Shown here one piece after another: positions 40,953 through 49,644 of a stretch of DNA of 64,000 nt (positions within the stretch are counted from its first letter, which is position 1; each line of letters begins with the position of its first letter). Both the position numbers and the translations under genes were made by a program. The DNA is taken from NCBI GenBank assembly GCA_903823115.1, contig CAIJRN010000052.1, forward strand, positions 1 to 64,000. Direction: 5' to 3'. The notes below the pieces were generated by a model, which was not told where the DNA came from, ran no database searches, and saw only the letters and a program-made list of their open reading frames with translations. Source of the stretch: an uncultured cyanobacterium (GTDB taxonomy: Bacteria; Cyanobacteriota; Cyanobacteriia; PCC-6307; Cyanobiaceae).

Positions 40953-41358
40953 ACAGCACCCGCCCCTCCCGGGCCACATCGCCGAACACATGCCAGCGCG
41001 ACTGGCTCAGCCGCTCAGCAGCGGCCGCACCGGCCACCACGAGGTCGACTCCGACGCCTGAAGGGCCGATCAGCTGGCGGAACCGGCGCCAGCAGGAGGC
41101 CTTCTGCGCTGGTGTGAGCTCGGGCTGGGCCACGATCACGGCCAGATCCAGATCGGAATCAGCCCGGGCATCACCCCGCCCCCGCGATCCGAACACCAGC
41201 ACGGCCCGCACGTCCGGCTGGCCGCAGAGACGGCCCAGCGCTGCGCCACACACCTCCTCCTCCAGCCCCGGCCCCAGATCCAGCACCCCTGGCAGCTCCT
41301 GCGCCTGGAGCCAGGGAATGGCCGGCGGGCAGAAAAGCTGGGTGGAGGGTGCAACCAT
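40939..41358 (-). CDS. MNT-type nucleotidyltransferase, antitoxin half
   Basis: 139 residues with the minimal nucleotidyltransferase motif GSRGRGDARADSDLDLAV (GSX10DXD, about residues 57-71). In characterised MntA/HepT systems the MNT enzyme AMPylates and inactivates its HEPN partner. Gene order (MNT then HEPN) is normal. The pair sits on the opposite strand between mobA and moaA. A small housekeeping HEPN/MNT module of unknown role is an alternative. Confidence 0.82.
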   Translation of the reverse strand: MVAPSTQLFCPPAIPWLQAQELPGVLDLGPGLEEEVCGAALGRLCGQPDVRAVLVFGSRGRGDARADSDLDLAVIVAQPELTPAQKASCWRRFRQLIGPSGVGVDLVVAGAAAAERLSQSRWHVFGDVAREGRVLYVAG

Positions 41359-41407
41359 GCCCAGACGCTACCCCCGGCAACTGGGCTCCAGCCATAGCGT
41401 GAGCCCC

Positions 41408-42619
41408 ATGGCCAGCCCTGCCCCGCTCGACCGCCACCACCGGCCCCTGGGGGTGTTGCGGCTGTCGCTGACGGCCCGCTGCAACCTGGCCTGCCCCTAC
41501 TGCCTGCCGGATGGCCAGGAGCCCCCCGGCCTGCTGAGCCTGGAGGAGCGCCTGTTGCTGGTGGAGGCGGCGGTGCAGCTCGGCGTCCACACCCTGCGGC
41601 TCACCGGCGGCGAACCGCTGCTGCATGGCGATCTGGAGGCGCTGATCGGCGCCCTGGCACCGCTGCGCCAGCGTCCGGCGGGCGATCGCCGCGGCCGGCT
41701 GCGGCAGATCGCCCTCACCACCAACGGCACCCTGCTCAGCGCCGAGCGGGCCCGATCCCTCCGTGAAGCGGGCCTGGAACGGATCACCATCAGCCTCGAC
41801 GGCGCCGATGGGACCAGCGTCGCCCGCATGGCGGGGCTGGCATCAACGGCTGTGCCGCCGGCATCCGTGGGATCTGCGGCCATGGGAGCGGGGGGCGCGG
41901 GGCCGGGAACGGAGGGCGAAACGAACAACAGCCGCGCCCGCGGCGAAGTCCTGCTGGCCCGGGTGCTGGCCGCCATTGAGCACGCCCGCGCCGCCGGCTT
42001 CGATCCGGCCGCCGGCGAGCTCAAGCTCAACGCCGTGATCACCCGCCACGGCAACGCCGACCAGCTGCTGCCCCTGGCGGCCCTGGCCCGGGAGCGGGGG
42101 CTGGAGCTGCGGCTGATCGAATACATGGATGTGGGCAACCGCAACGGCTGGGATCCGGCCGAGGTGATCAGCGCCGCCGAGATGGTGGGCCGCATCGACA
42201 CCCGCTGGCCCCTGGAGCCCCTGGGCCGCGACTGCCACGGCACCGCCAGCCGCTGGCGCTACCGCGATGGCGGCGGTCTGCTGGCGGCCGTGGCCTCGAT
42301 CAGCGCGCCCTTCTGCGGCGACTGCAACCGGCTGCGCATCACCGCCGACGGCGTCGCCTATAGCTGCCTGTTCGCCGCCCACGGCACCGATCTGCGCCCC
42401 TGGCTGCGGCCACGACCGGATCGGGACGGGCTGCTGGCGGCGCTCAGCTCACTCTGGCGCCAGCGCGACGATCGCTACAGCGAGGAGCGCAGCCTGAGTG
42501 CCATGGCGACGGCCAATGGCAGCATCGCAACCCCCGACGCGACGGCCATTCCCGACGCAGCGGTGGCCAGGCAGGCCAGGCCGCCAGCCCATGCCGAAAT
42601 GGCCTACCTGGGGGGCTGA
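41408..42619 (+). CDS. moaA: GTP 3',8-cyclase, first step of Mo cofactor synthesis
   Basis: Radical-SAM enzyme of 403 residues. The N-terminal cluster cysteines are in ARCNLACPYC (about residue 25). TLRLTGGEPLLHGDLE and the C-terminal cluster in SAPFCGDCNRLRITADGVAYSC are present, and the protein ends in the conserved GG. Two low-complexity inserts lengthen it: about 35 residues near 140-175 (GSAAMGAGGAGPGTEG) and about 30 near the C-terminus (ATPDATAIPDAAVARQARPP). Both avoid conserved motifs, so activity is likely kept. Start ATG 41408 begins MASPAPLDRHHRPLGVLRLS. Confidence 0.93.
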   Translation: MASPAPLDRHHRPLGVLRLSLTARCNLACPYCLPDGQEPPGLLSLEERLLLVEAAVQLGVHTLRLTGGEPLLHGDLEALIGALAPLRQRPAGDRRGRLRQIALTTNGTLLSAERARSLREAGLERITISLDGADGTSVARMAGLASTAVPPASVGSAAMGAGGAGPGTEGETNNSRARGEVLLARVLAAIEHARAAGFDPAAGELKLNAVITRHGNADQLLPLAALARERGLELRLIEYMDVGNRNGWDPAEVISAAEMVGRIDTRWPLEPLGRDCHGTASRWRYRDGGGLLAAVASISAPFCGDCNRLRITADGVAYSCLFAAHGTDLRPWLRPRPDRDGLLAALSSLWRQRDDRYSEERSLSAMATANGSIATPDATAIPDAAVARQARPPAHAEMAYLGG

Positions 42620-44919
42620 GGCCGCACCAGCACCGGCACCCGCTTGAAGGCGGGTGTGCCGCAGCGGGGATCCCGATCGCCCTTCATCAGCACATTGGCC
42701 TCGGGGAAGAACATCAGGGCCGCCCCGGCGCAGATCTCGCCGGGGATGATCTCGATGTCGTCGAGCCGGCCCGCCTCCCCCTGCACCCGCACCCGCTGGT
42801 GAGCCCGCAGGCCGCTGCGCTGCAGGTCGTCGCGGTTCATCAGGATCGTCTGGCGATGGGGCATGCCGCGGTAGCTGTCGGCCTGCTTGTAGACGACGGT
42901 GTTGTGCTGGCCGTAGCTGCGGGCGGTGATCAGGCTCAGCACCAGCCCCGGGGGCTCCGCAGCACGCCCGCCGCCCTCGAAATGGCTGCGATCCGGCAGG
43001 CTGAGCTGGGGCAGGGGCGTGACCGCCAGCCGCGCCCGGCCGCTGGGAGTGGGGAAACAGGGCTCGTCAAAGAGCCGGCCCAGCACGCTGAACTCCTCGC
43101 CGCTGGCATCGATCTGGGCCAGGGGGCCGTAGCCCGGCACGGTGCGGGCGATCAGCTGGCGCACGTAGGTCGCATCCTGCAGGCGGCGCCAGTCGATCGT
43201 CGCCTCGCCATGCACCCGATGGGCCAGTTCGCCCAGGAACACCACCTCGCTGATCAGATCGGCATCGCGCAGATGGGTACTGCCGGGTTCATTGAGGCGC
43301 ACCCAGTTGTTGCCCGATTCCACCGTGGTGCGATGGGGCGTCTCAAAGCGGTTGAACACCGGCAGCAGCAGCGTCTGCCGCGCCCCCAGTCCATGAAAAT
43401 GGCCGGTGTTGGGCTTGGTGGCCAGGTAGACGATCGTGTCGATCCGGCCCAGGGCGCGGCCCGCCTGGGTGGCATCGGGATTGGCGCCATACAGATTGCC
43501 GCCGAGACACAGCAGCGTGTCCACGCGCCCCGCCTCGGCGGCCTCGATCAGGTTGCGGGTGTCGTAGCCGGGTACAGGGCTGAGGGGACGGCCCAGCAGG
43601 GTTTCGAGCGCCCGTTGCATCGGTTCGCGCAGCTGGGTGCTGACACCCATCGAACCGAAGCCCTGCACGTTGGAGTGGCCGCGAATCGGCATCGTGCCAG
43701 CGCCGGGACGGCCGACGTTGCCGGTGAGCACGGCCGTGTTGGCGATCGCCTGGACGTTGTCGCAGCCATTGACGTGGTGGGTGATGCCCATCGCCCAGGC
43801 GAACACCACCGCCGGGGCGGCGGCGATGCGCTCGGCCGCCAGCTCCAGCTCCTCGCGGCTGAGGCCGCAGCAAGCGCAGATCTCCTGCCAGGAGAGGCCT
43901 CGCAGCTGCTCAAGCAACGGCTCCCAGCCCTCGGCATGGGCGCGTACAAAATCCATCTGCAGGCGATCCGCCTCCAGCAGCGCCTTCTGGATGCCCAGGA
44001 AGACCGCCGTGTCGGAGCCGGGCAGGGGCTGCAGGAACAGGGAGGCGATCTCCGAACCGCGCAGCAGCGAGCGGATCGGGAACGCCGGCGAGCCGAAGCG
44101 CTGCAGGCCCACCTCCAGCACCGGATTGATCACGATCACGGTGCCGCCCCGCTGCCGCAGCCGGATCAGCTCATTCATCAGCCGCGGGTGATTGGCCGGC
44201 GCATTCGAGCCCACCAGCACGACGCAGTCGGCCTGCTGCAGGCTCTCGAGGCTGACATTGGAGGTGCCCGAACCGAACACCTGGTTGAGCACGACGCTGG
44301 AGGCGGCGTGGCAGAGATCGGAGCAGTCGGCGAGATTGTTGGAGCCAAGCGCCCGCAGCAGCAGCTGCAGCAGCCAGGCGGCCTCATTGGAGGAACGGCC
44401 GGAGCTGTAAGAAGCGAGGCGCTCCGGCGGCACGCGGAAGGCCTGCTCCGTCAGCTCAAAGACCTCGTCCCAGCCGATCGGCTCGTAGTGGCTGCTCCCC
44501 TGGCGCAAGATCAGCGGCCGCGAGAGTCGGCCCAGCTCATCGCACTCGGAGGAGCTGAGCTGCTGCAGTTCGGCCCGATGGCGCGAGGCAAACACCTGCG
44601 GCGGCACGGCGGGCTGCAGTTCGGCCACCACCGCCTCGACGCTCTTGAGACAGCGCTGCAGAGATTCGCCCAGTTCGTCGCGGAAGCCGCCCTTCTGGCC
44701 GCCGGTGCCCCAGGCACAGGAGAGGCAGGCGCTCTGATGGCTGAGGGTCTGCCAGAGCCTGGGGCCGATGCCGGAGAGGGTGGCCCGCGCCCAGCCATCG
44801 ATCAGCGGCCAGCCGCCACCAACCGTGGGTGTCACCCCGGCTCCGGGGCTGGCGATGGGCTCAGGGGCGGCCGGATCGGCAACGGTCGGGTCGGGAACGG
44901 CGGCGGCGGGATCGGCCAT
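42604..44919 (-). CDS. FdhF/YdeP-family molybdopterin oxidoreductase
   Basis: A 771-residue bis-MGD enzyme. SACLSCAWGTGGQKGGFRDE with QRCLKSVEAV, LADCSDLCHAASSVVLNQ (Cys at the metal-ligand position) and AIANTAVLTGNVGRPGAGTMP with RGHSNVQG mark the YdeP branch of formate dehydrogenase-like proteins, not NarB. The N-terminal Fe-S cysteines are fewer than in true formate dehydrogenases. YdeP is linked to acid resistance in E. coli, but its substrate is not settled. The first 35 residues are a low-complexity Ala/Pro/Asp leader, possibly a late addition. It ends convergently inside the 3' end of moaA (16-base overlap). Confidence 0.85.
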   Translation of the reverse strand: MADPAAAVPDPTVADPAAPEPIASPGAGVTPTVGGGWPLIDGWARATLSGIGPRLWQTLSHQSACLSCAWGTGGQKGGFRDELGESLQRCLKSVEAVVAELQPAVPPQVFASRHRAELQQLSSSECDELGRLSRPLILRQGSSHYEPIGWDEVFELTEQAFRVPPERLASYSSGRSSNEAAWLLQLLLRALGSNNLADCSDLCHAASSVVLNQVFGSGTSNVSLESLQQADCVVLVGSNAPANHPRLMNELIRLRQRGGTVIVINPVLEVGLQRFGSPAFPIRSLLRGSEIASLFLQPLPGSDTAVFLGIQKALLEADRLQMDFVRAHAEGWEPLLEQLRGLSWQEICACCGLSREELELAAERIAAAPAVVFAWAMGITHHVNGCDNVQAIANTAVLTGNVGRPGAGTMPIRGHSNVQGFGSMGVSTQLREPMQRALETLLGRPLSPVPGYDTRNLIEAAEAGRVDTLLCLGGNLYGANPDATQAGRALGRIDTIVYLATKPNTGHFHGLGARQTLLLPVFNRFETPHRTTVESGNNWVRLNEPGSTHLRDADLISEVVFLGELAHRVHGEATIDWRRLQDATYVRQLIARTVPGYGPLAQIDASGEEFSVLGRLFDEPCFPTPSGRARLAVTPLPQLSLPDRSHFEGGGRAAEPPGLVLSLITARSYGQHNTVVYKQADSYRGMPHRQTILMNRDDLQRSGLRAHQRVRVQGEAGRLDDIEIIPGEICAGAALMFFPEANVLMKGDRDPRCGTPAFKRVPVLVRPQPPR

Positions 44920-44995
44920 CGGCGTCCTGGAAGCGAAGGCTCAGGTTAAGGGGATCAGCTGCTGGCGGGCTTGCCGCCGCCAGGCCGCCGGCGAC

Positions 44996-45253
44996 TCAGG
45001 CCAGCAGGGCGTCCAGCTGGCCCTGGCGCTCCAGCCGGTGCAGATCGTCGCAGCCCCCGAGGTGTTGATCGTTGATGAAGATCTGGGGCACGGAACGGGA
45101 GCCGCCGGTGCCGCGCTGCACCATCGCCTGTCGGGCCCGCTCATCACCGTCGATCACGTATTCGGTGTAAGCGACTGCCTTGCGATCGAGGAGCTGCTTG
45201 GCGCGGATGCAGAAGGGACAGGCTGTCCAGACGTAGATCTCGACCTTGGCCAT
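44996..45253 (-). CDS. grxC: Glutaredoxin 3
   Basis: A complete 85-residue glutaredoxin. The active site is [13 protein letters not shown] (CPFC at residues 12-15, where CPYC is more common). TVP-type [18 protein letters not shown] binds glutathione. It reduces disulfides and mixed disulfides with glutathione in the cytoplasm. It lies 76 bases upstream of the YdeP-like gene on the same strand, so co-transcription is possible. Confidence 0.95.
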   Translation of the reverse strand: MAKVEIYVWTACPFCIRAKQLLDRKAVAYTEYVIDGDERARQAMVQRGTGGSRSVPQIFINDQHLGGCDDLHRLERQGQLDALLA

Positions 45254-45294
45254 GGCGGACGGATTTGGCGAAAAAGCCAGAAGTGGCAGCCAGT

Positions 45295-45330
45295 ATGGCG
45301 AGCCACAGCCGGATGGCGAGCCACAGCCGG
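45295..45330. repeat. Tandem duplication, 2 x 18 bases
   Basis: ATGGCGAGCCACAGCCGG occurs twice in perfect tandem (45295-45312 and 45313-45330) in the spacer between grxC and moaB. Perfect identity suggests a recent slippage event. No function is evident. Confidence 0.9.
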
Positions 45331-45374
45331 AACCCGGCGCCGCCTCAGCGCCCCGCCTGCGTTGAGGCGGCGGC

Positions 45375-45902
45375 TCAGGGCGCCTCCCTGAGCCGCGGCA
45401 GCAGCTGCACCAGGTTGCACGGCCGGGTGGTGTCGTCGAGCTGGGCGCGGATCAGCCGATCCCAGGCGGTGCAGACGGCATCGAGCGAACCGGGCAGCAC
45501 GAAGATCACCGTGCCATTGGCGACGCCGGCCAGGCAGCGGCTCTGCAGGCTGCTGGTGCCGATCGTCTCGAACGACAGCACCCGGAACAGCTCCCCGAAA
45601 CCTTCGATCGTCTTGTCCAGCAAGGGCGCCACCGCTTCGGGAGTGCCATCGCGACCCGTCAGGCCGGTGCCGCCGGAGCTGATCACCACCTGCACGGCCG
45701 GATCGGCGATCCAGCGACTCAGCTCAGCGCGGATGCGGTAGCGGTCGTCGGGCACCAGAAGCCGCTCCACCAGCCCGTGGCCGGCCGCCTCCAGGCGCTG
45801 CTGCAGGGCGTCGCCCGAGGCATCCTCCGCCAGGCTGCGGCTGTCGGAGATCGTCAGCAGGGCGATGGCGAGAGCCAAGGGGGACAGCGCAGCGAGCCCC
45901 AT
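45375..45902 (-). CDS. moaB: Molybdopterin adenylyltransferase-type protein MoaB
   Basis: 175 residues of the MoaB/Mog family, which activates molybdopterin by adenylylation before Mo insertion. Motifs are [18 protein letters not shown] (about 18-35), [20 protein letters not shown] and [10 protein letters not shown]. The ATG at 45902 is followed by a somewhat hydrophobic leader ([17 protein letters not shown]) that may begin later. Divergent from moaD. Confidence 0.9.
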   Translation of the reverse strand: MGLAALSPLALAIALLTISDSRSLAEDASGDALQQRLEAAGHGLVERLLVPDDRYRIRAELSRWIADPAVQVVISSGGTGLTGRDGTPEAVAPLLDKTIEGFGELFRVLSFETIGTSSLQSRCLAGVANGTVIFVLPGSLDAVCTAWDRLIRAQLDDTTRPCNLVQLLPRLREAP

Positions 45903-46092
45903 TGTCCGGTTGCGAGCTGAATCCGGCTGCGGGCTGGATCGGGCACTCCCCAGGGGCGGAGTGGGGCCCGCAGTGCAGCGCCCCTCGCCAGAGTGGACGG
46001 CAAAGCGCTCAGCTCTGCAACCTTGGGCAGCCGAGCAGCGAGCAACCCACGATCACGCCCAGGCCCAACGGAACCCCAGCCAGGCCCAGACC

Positions 46093-46449
46093 ATGGCGTC
46101 GCCGACGAGCCCAACCCCGACCATCGCCATGCCAACCCCAGTGCCACCAGACCCGCTGACGACGAGCCCTGGGACGACCGGCCTGCGGGTGCGCCTGTTC
46201 GCCGGCCTGCGTGAAGCCGCCGGCTGGGACGAGCGGCTGGTGAGCTGGAACGAGGCCGGCACCGCGGCCAGCCAGGACGCTGGCGCCGGCGACGTCACCC
46301 CCCGCAGCCTCTGGCATCAGCTGCAGCTGGGATCAGTGGCACTGCCGGCAGGCCTGCGGGTGGCCGTCAACCACGCCTTCGCCCACCCCGAGCAGCCGCT
46401 GCAGCCCGGCGATGAGGTGGCCTTCCTGCCCCCGATCAGCGGTGGTTGA
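46093..46449 (+). CDS. moaD: Molybdopterin synthase sulfur-carrier subunit
   Basis: A ubiquitin-like protein ending in the required Gly-Gly (FLPPISGG). VRLFAGLREAAGWDE marks the domain start near residue 32, and AVNHAFAHPEQPLQPGDEVAFLPP completes it. At 118 residues it is longer than the usual 80. The first 30 residues are a Thr/Pro-rich leader, and a short AASQDAGAGD insert sits in the middle; translation could start at an internal ATG (46129). The stop overlaps moaE by 8 bases. Confidence 0.9.
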   Translation: MASPTSPTPTIAMPTPVPPDPLTTSPGTTGLRVRLFAGLREAAGWDERLVSWNEAGTAASQDAGAGDVTPRSLWHQLQLGSVALPAGLRVAVNHAFAHPEQPLQPGDEVAFLPPISGG

Positions 46450-46933
46450 ACCCCTCGTTCCCCAGGAGCCGGCAGCGGAGCGAGTGCCGTTGCTGGAGGT
46501 GCAGCTGCACCCGGAGGCCTTCGAACCGCCTGAAGTCCTGGCCGGCTGGCAAGCCCGATTGACGGCGCTGCAGGGCGCAGCGGCGGCGGAAAGCCTGTTC
46601 ATCGGCAGGGTGCGGGGCATCAACGCCGCTGGGGAGCCCATCGAAGCCCTGGAGCTGGAGCATTACCCCGGCATGACCGAAGCCTGCCTCCTGGCCCTGG
46701 CCGAGAGCTGCGGCCTGGGCCACGGAGTGGCGGCGGTGCTCATCAGGCATCGCATCGGCCGGGTGCTGCCGGGGCAGGCGATCGTGCTGGTGGCCGTGTC
46801 CGCCGATCGCCGCGGGCCGGCCCAGCGCTGCGGCCAGGAGCTGCTGGAAGCGCTCAAGCACGAGGCGCCGTTCTGGAAGCGGGAGTGGAGTGGCGGCCGG
46901 GGCACCTGGCTGACGGGGAACACGCCGCTGTAG
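46442..46933 (+). CDS. moaE: Molybdopterin synthase catalytic subunit
   Basis: With MoaD it adds dithiolene sulfur to cPMP. 163 residues from GTG 46442, the start that overlaps moaD. Motifs are AESLFIGRVRGINAAG, ALELEHYPGMTEACL, HRIGRVLPGQAIVLVAVSADRR and the catalytic-lysine end LKHEAPFWKREW. All expected conserved positions appear intact. Confidence 0.93.
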   Translation: MVEPLVPQEPAAERVPLLEVQLHPEAFEPPEVLAGWQARLTALQGAAAAESLFIGRVRGINAAGEPIEALELEHYPGMTEACLLALAESCGLGHGVAAVLIRHRIGRVLPGQAIVLVAVSADRRGPAQRCGQELLEALKHEAPFWKREWSGGRGTWLTGNTPL

Positions 46934-47590
46934 GCGAGGCCGCGACCACGCGACTGCAGGCCAGCCATGGCGCCTCAGGCCGGGACAGGCCTCAGCCAAC
47001 GACCAGCGACGAAGACCTGCCGCAGCCGAGCGAGCGCCGAACTCCTGCGGCAACGGTGAATCGCGACAACAGCTGTCACCAGGAACTCCGGGCAAATCAT
47101 CATCGTCCTGACAAAGCATGAGCATCGCCTGGATCATTCACAGAGGGCCTCCAGCCATCCCCATCAAACCGGATCACCGACGAGTTCCAGCAACTGAGCA
47201 TCAAACTGCCGGCGCACTGACAGGACTCGATCCATACCCACCAACAGATCTCGAGCCTCACCTGAAGGTTCTTATCGACCTGAACCGTATAACCCTTACT
47301 TCCCGGCAGACGCCCCAGAGAACCATCAATCAAGTCGGGCAAATGACGCTTTTCATCATGCTCAATGTGATCGACGAACAACAGCTGGTGTTCGGGCCTG
47401 GCCCCATCCACAAGTGCGGGGAAAGCCGTAGTGGCGGCTCAAAGCCTGTGCCGGAAATCGGCCGATTGACATCGAGATCAACACCACGCGGCTCCAGCAC
47501 AAAGCCATGCTCCACTGGCCCATTGGCAGCGGCCCGGCAGCGCCGCCAGGGTGCAGGGCCGCTGACATCGAAGCCCAGCCACCCACCCCT
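46934..47590. other. Intergenic stretch with a possible decayed gene
   Basis: About 650 bases between moaE and moeA. On the minus strand two overlapping frames read protein-like: residues of VEHGFVLEPRGVDLDVNRP (47330-47515 frame), then, in another frame, PEHQLLFVDHIEHDEKRHL followed by LPGSKGYTVQVDKNLQVRLE (47100-47411 frame). This is what a frameshifted remnant of one gene would look like. I do not recognise the family, and no intact start-to-stop frame is convincing. Confidence 0.3.
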
Positions 47591-48889
47591 TCAGAAGATC
47601 GGCAACCGCAACAGCTGCGCCCACAGCTCCATCCCCTGCTCCAGATCACCCTGCTCCGCCGGAATCTCCAGCAGCAGATCGGCCCCCTGCAGCGAGCCGA
47701 TGCGCGACGACGCCTGGGTTCCTTCGAGGCGGGCCAGCAGGGTGCCCTCCGGGCTCACCTCCAGACGCGCCCGGGCCAGTTCCGGCCGACCGGAGACCCG
47801 CTTCAGCGGTTGGGCCAGCCGCACCCGCAGCCTGGGCAGCAGCTGCACCTGGGCGCCTTCGAGCTGCTGCAGGGCGGGCCAGAGCAACTGCAGCGCCGTG
47901 ATCGCCGCGGCCACCGGATTGCCCGGCAATCCGAAGAAGGGTGTGCCGCCCACGTGTCCCCAGGCAAAGGGCCGCCCCGGCTTGAGAAACAGCTTCCAGA
48001 AGCTCACCTCCCCCAGCTCCGCCACCAGGGCGCGAATCCAGTCGCTGTCGCCGGCCGAGATGCCACCGGTGCTGACCACCAGATCGCAGCTGGCGGCCAG
48101 CTCCCCCAGGGCCCGGCGCAGCCGATCGGGTCGATCGCTCACCACCTGCACCTGAGCCACGCCGTAACCCAGCCGCTCCAGCAGGGCCGTCAGCAGGGCC
48201 GAATTGCTCTCCCAGATCTGACCGGGGCCGCGCGGCGCGCCGGGCGGCAGCAGCTCATCGCCGCTGATCAGCAGACCCAGCCGCGGCCGCGCCGTCAGCG
48301 CCAGCTGCTCGATGCCGCAGCTGGCCAGGCGGCCCAGATCGGCCACGCCGAGACGATGACCGACTGGCACCAGCTCCACTCCGGCAGCGCATTCCTCCTG
48401 GGGCGAACGGATCCAGGCGTTGGCACCGCAGGCGCCCACCAGCTCGATGGTGGGGTCGGCTGTCCTGGCCAGGCTGTCGCCTGTGCTCGCGGTGGCGGTG
48501 TCCCGGTCGCCTTCGGCATCCACAAGGCGCACCAGCTCCTGGGGCAACACCCGGCCGCTGCCCTCGGGCACCACCGCGCCGGTGAGGATGCGAACCGCCT
48601 CGCCCGCACCCAGCACCCCGGCGTGGGGACGGCCGGCGGCCGAGCGGCCCACCAGGCGCCAGCACTGACCCATCGCCGGCGGATCGCTGCCGGCGATGGC
48701 GTAGCCATCCATGATCGAGGCGCGGAACCCCGGCACCGCCGCCACGGCCCGCACCGGCTCGGCGGTGGTGCGGCCCAGGGCCAGGGCCAGCGGCAGCGTC
48801 TCCCGTCCTCCCAGGGGCTGCAGGGCCGCCAGGATGAGCCGGCGCGCCTCCTCGAGGGGCAGGCCCTCGGCCGGGAACGGCTCAGCCAT
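47591..48889 (-). CDS. moeA: Molybdenum insertase MoeA
   Basis: Inserts molybdate into adenylylated molybdopterin. 432 residues from ATG 48889, preceded by an open but unconserved stretch. Motifs are [13 protein letters not shown] (about residue 55), [13 protein letters not shown], the LISGDEL loop and [16 protein letters not shown], then GLPGNPVAA. An insert of about 20 residues, rich in Thr, Ala and Asp ([20 protein letters not shown]), sits after [10 protein letters not shown]. The start overlaps the moaC stop by 8 bases. Confidence 0.93.
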   Translation of the reverse strand: MAEPFPAEGLPLEEARRLILAALQPLGGRETLPLALALGRTTAEPVRAVAAVPGFRASIMDGYAIAGSDPPAMGQCWRLVGRSAAGRPHAGVLGAGEAVRILTGAVVPEGSGRVLPQELVRLVDAEGDRDTATASTGDSLARTADPTIELVGACGANAWIRSPQEECAAGVELVPVGHRLGVADLGRLASCGIEQLALTARPRLGLLISGDELLPPGAPRGPGQIWESNSALLTALLERLGYGVAQVQVVSDRPDRLRRALGELAASCDLVVSTGGISAGDSDWIRALVAELGEVSFWKLFLKPGRPFAWGHVGGTPFFGLPGNPVAAAITALQLLWPALQQLEGAQVQLLPRLRVRLAQPLKRVSGRPELARARLEVSPEGTLLARLEGTQASSRIGSLQGADLLLEIPAEQGDLEQGMELWAQLLRLPIF

Positions 48890-49499
48890 GGTCAGGGGTC
48901 GGCGCGGGAGCCGCTGCCGGGCTGGAACCAGCGACCTGGGCGGCAGAAGCGGCGCCTGTCCCCTGGCCATCCCCGTGACCGACATCGTCACGCTGCCAGA
49001 GGCCATGGCGTCCGCCGTCCTTGCGCAGCAGACGCACCGGCCCGATCGTCATCGCCGGATCCGCCGATTTGACCATGTCATAGAGGGTCAGCAGCCCCAC
49101 CGAAACGGCGGTGAGCGCCTCCATCTCGACGCCGGTGCTGCCGTTGGTGCGGGCACTCACCTGCAGTCGCAGGCCGGAGCCATCAACGGCCGGCTCGATC
49201 AACACCTCCAGCCCCGTCAGGCCGATCGGGTGGCACAGGGGAATCAACTCCCAGGTGCGCTTGGCCGCCTGGATCGCCGCCACCCGCGCCACCGCCAGCA
49301 CATCGCCCTTGCCGGCCCGGCCCTCCAGCACCAGGGCCAGCACCTCGGGAGCCATGGCGATGAAGCCCTCGGCCAGGGCGCGCCGATCCGTGGCGGGGCG
49401 ATCACCCACCTCCACCATGTGCACCTCACCACGGGCGCTGAGATGGCTCAGCTGGGGCGCCGGGGCCACGGGGGCGGGGAGCTCCGACAACTCATCCAT
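48882..49499 (-). CDS. moaC: Cyclic pyranopterin monophosphate synthase
   Basis: Acts after MoaA to form cPMP. 205 residues from ATG 49499 ([10 protein letters not shown]). The conserved core is complete: [64 protein letters not shown] and LLRKDGG. About 40 extra residues follow the core as a Gly/Ala/Pro-rich tail ([21 protein letters not shown]), unusual for MoaC. Co-transcribed with moeA. Confidence 0.93.
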   Translation of the reverse strand: MDELSELPAPVAPAPQLSHLSARGEVHMVEVGDRPATDRRALAEGFIAMAPEVLALVLEGRAGKGDVLAVARVAAIQAAKRTWELIPLCHPIGLTGLEVLIEPAVDGSGLRLQVSARTNGSTGVEMEALTAVSVGLLTLYDMVKSADPAMTIGPVRLLRKDGGRHGLWQRDDVGHGDGQGTGAASAAQVAGSSPAAAPAPTPDHG

Positions 49500-49644
49500 G
49501 GTGCGGGCGGGCGGTGAGGGCAAGCTGGGAAAGCCGCTGGCGAAACAGGGCTGAGCCGAAGAGCCTCAAGCTAACGAGAGCCGTCAGAGTGTTGGCCATG
49601 ACACCGCCGTCACGGCTACCGACAACGCTTGCTGACGGCCCCCC

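Noticed and set aside
42604..44919. narB, assimilatory nitrate reductase, suggested by the Mo-cofactor genes and NARP domain
   Set aside because: Motifs such as SCAWGTGGQKGGFRDE and LCHAASSVVLNQ belong to the FdhF/YdeP branch; the Fe-S cysteine pattern of NarB is missing.
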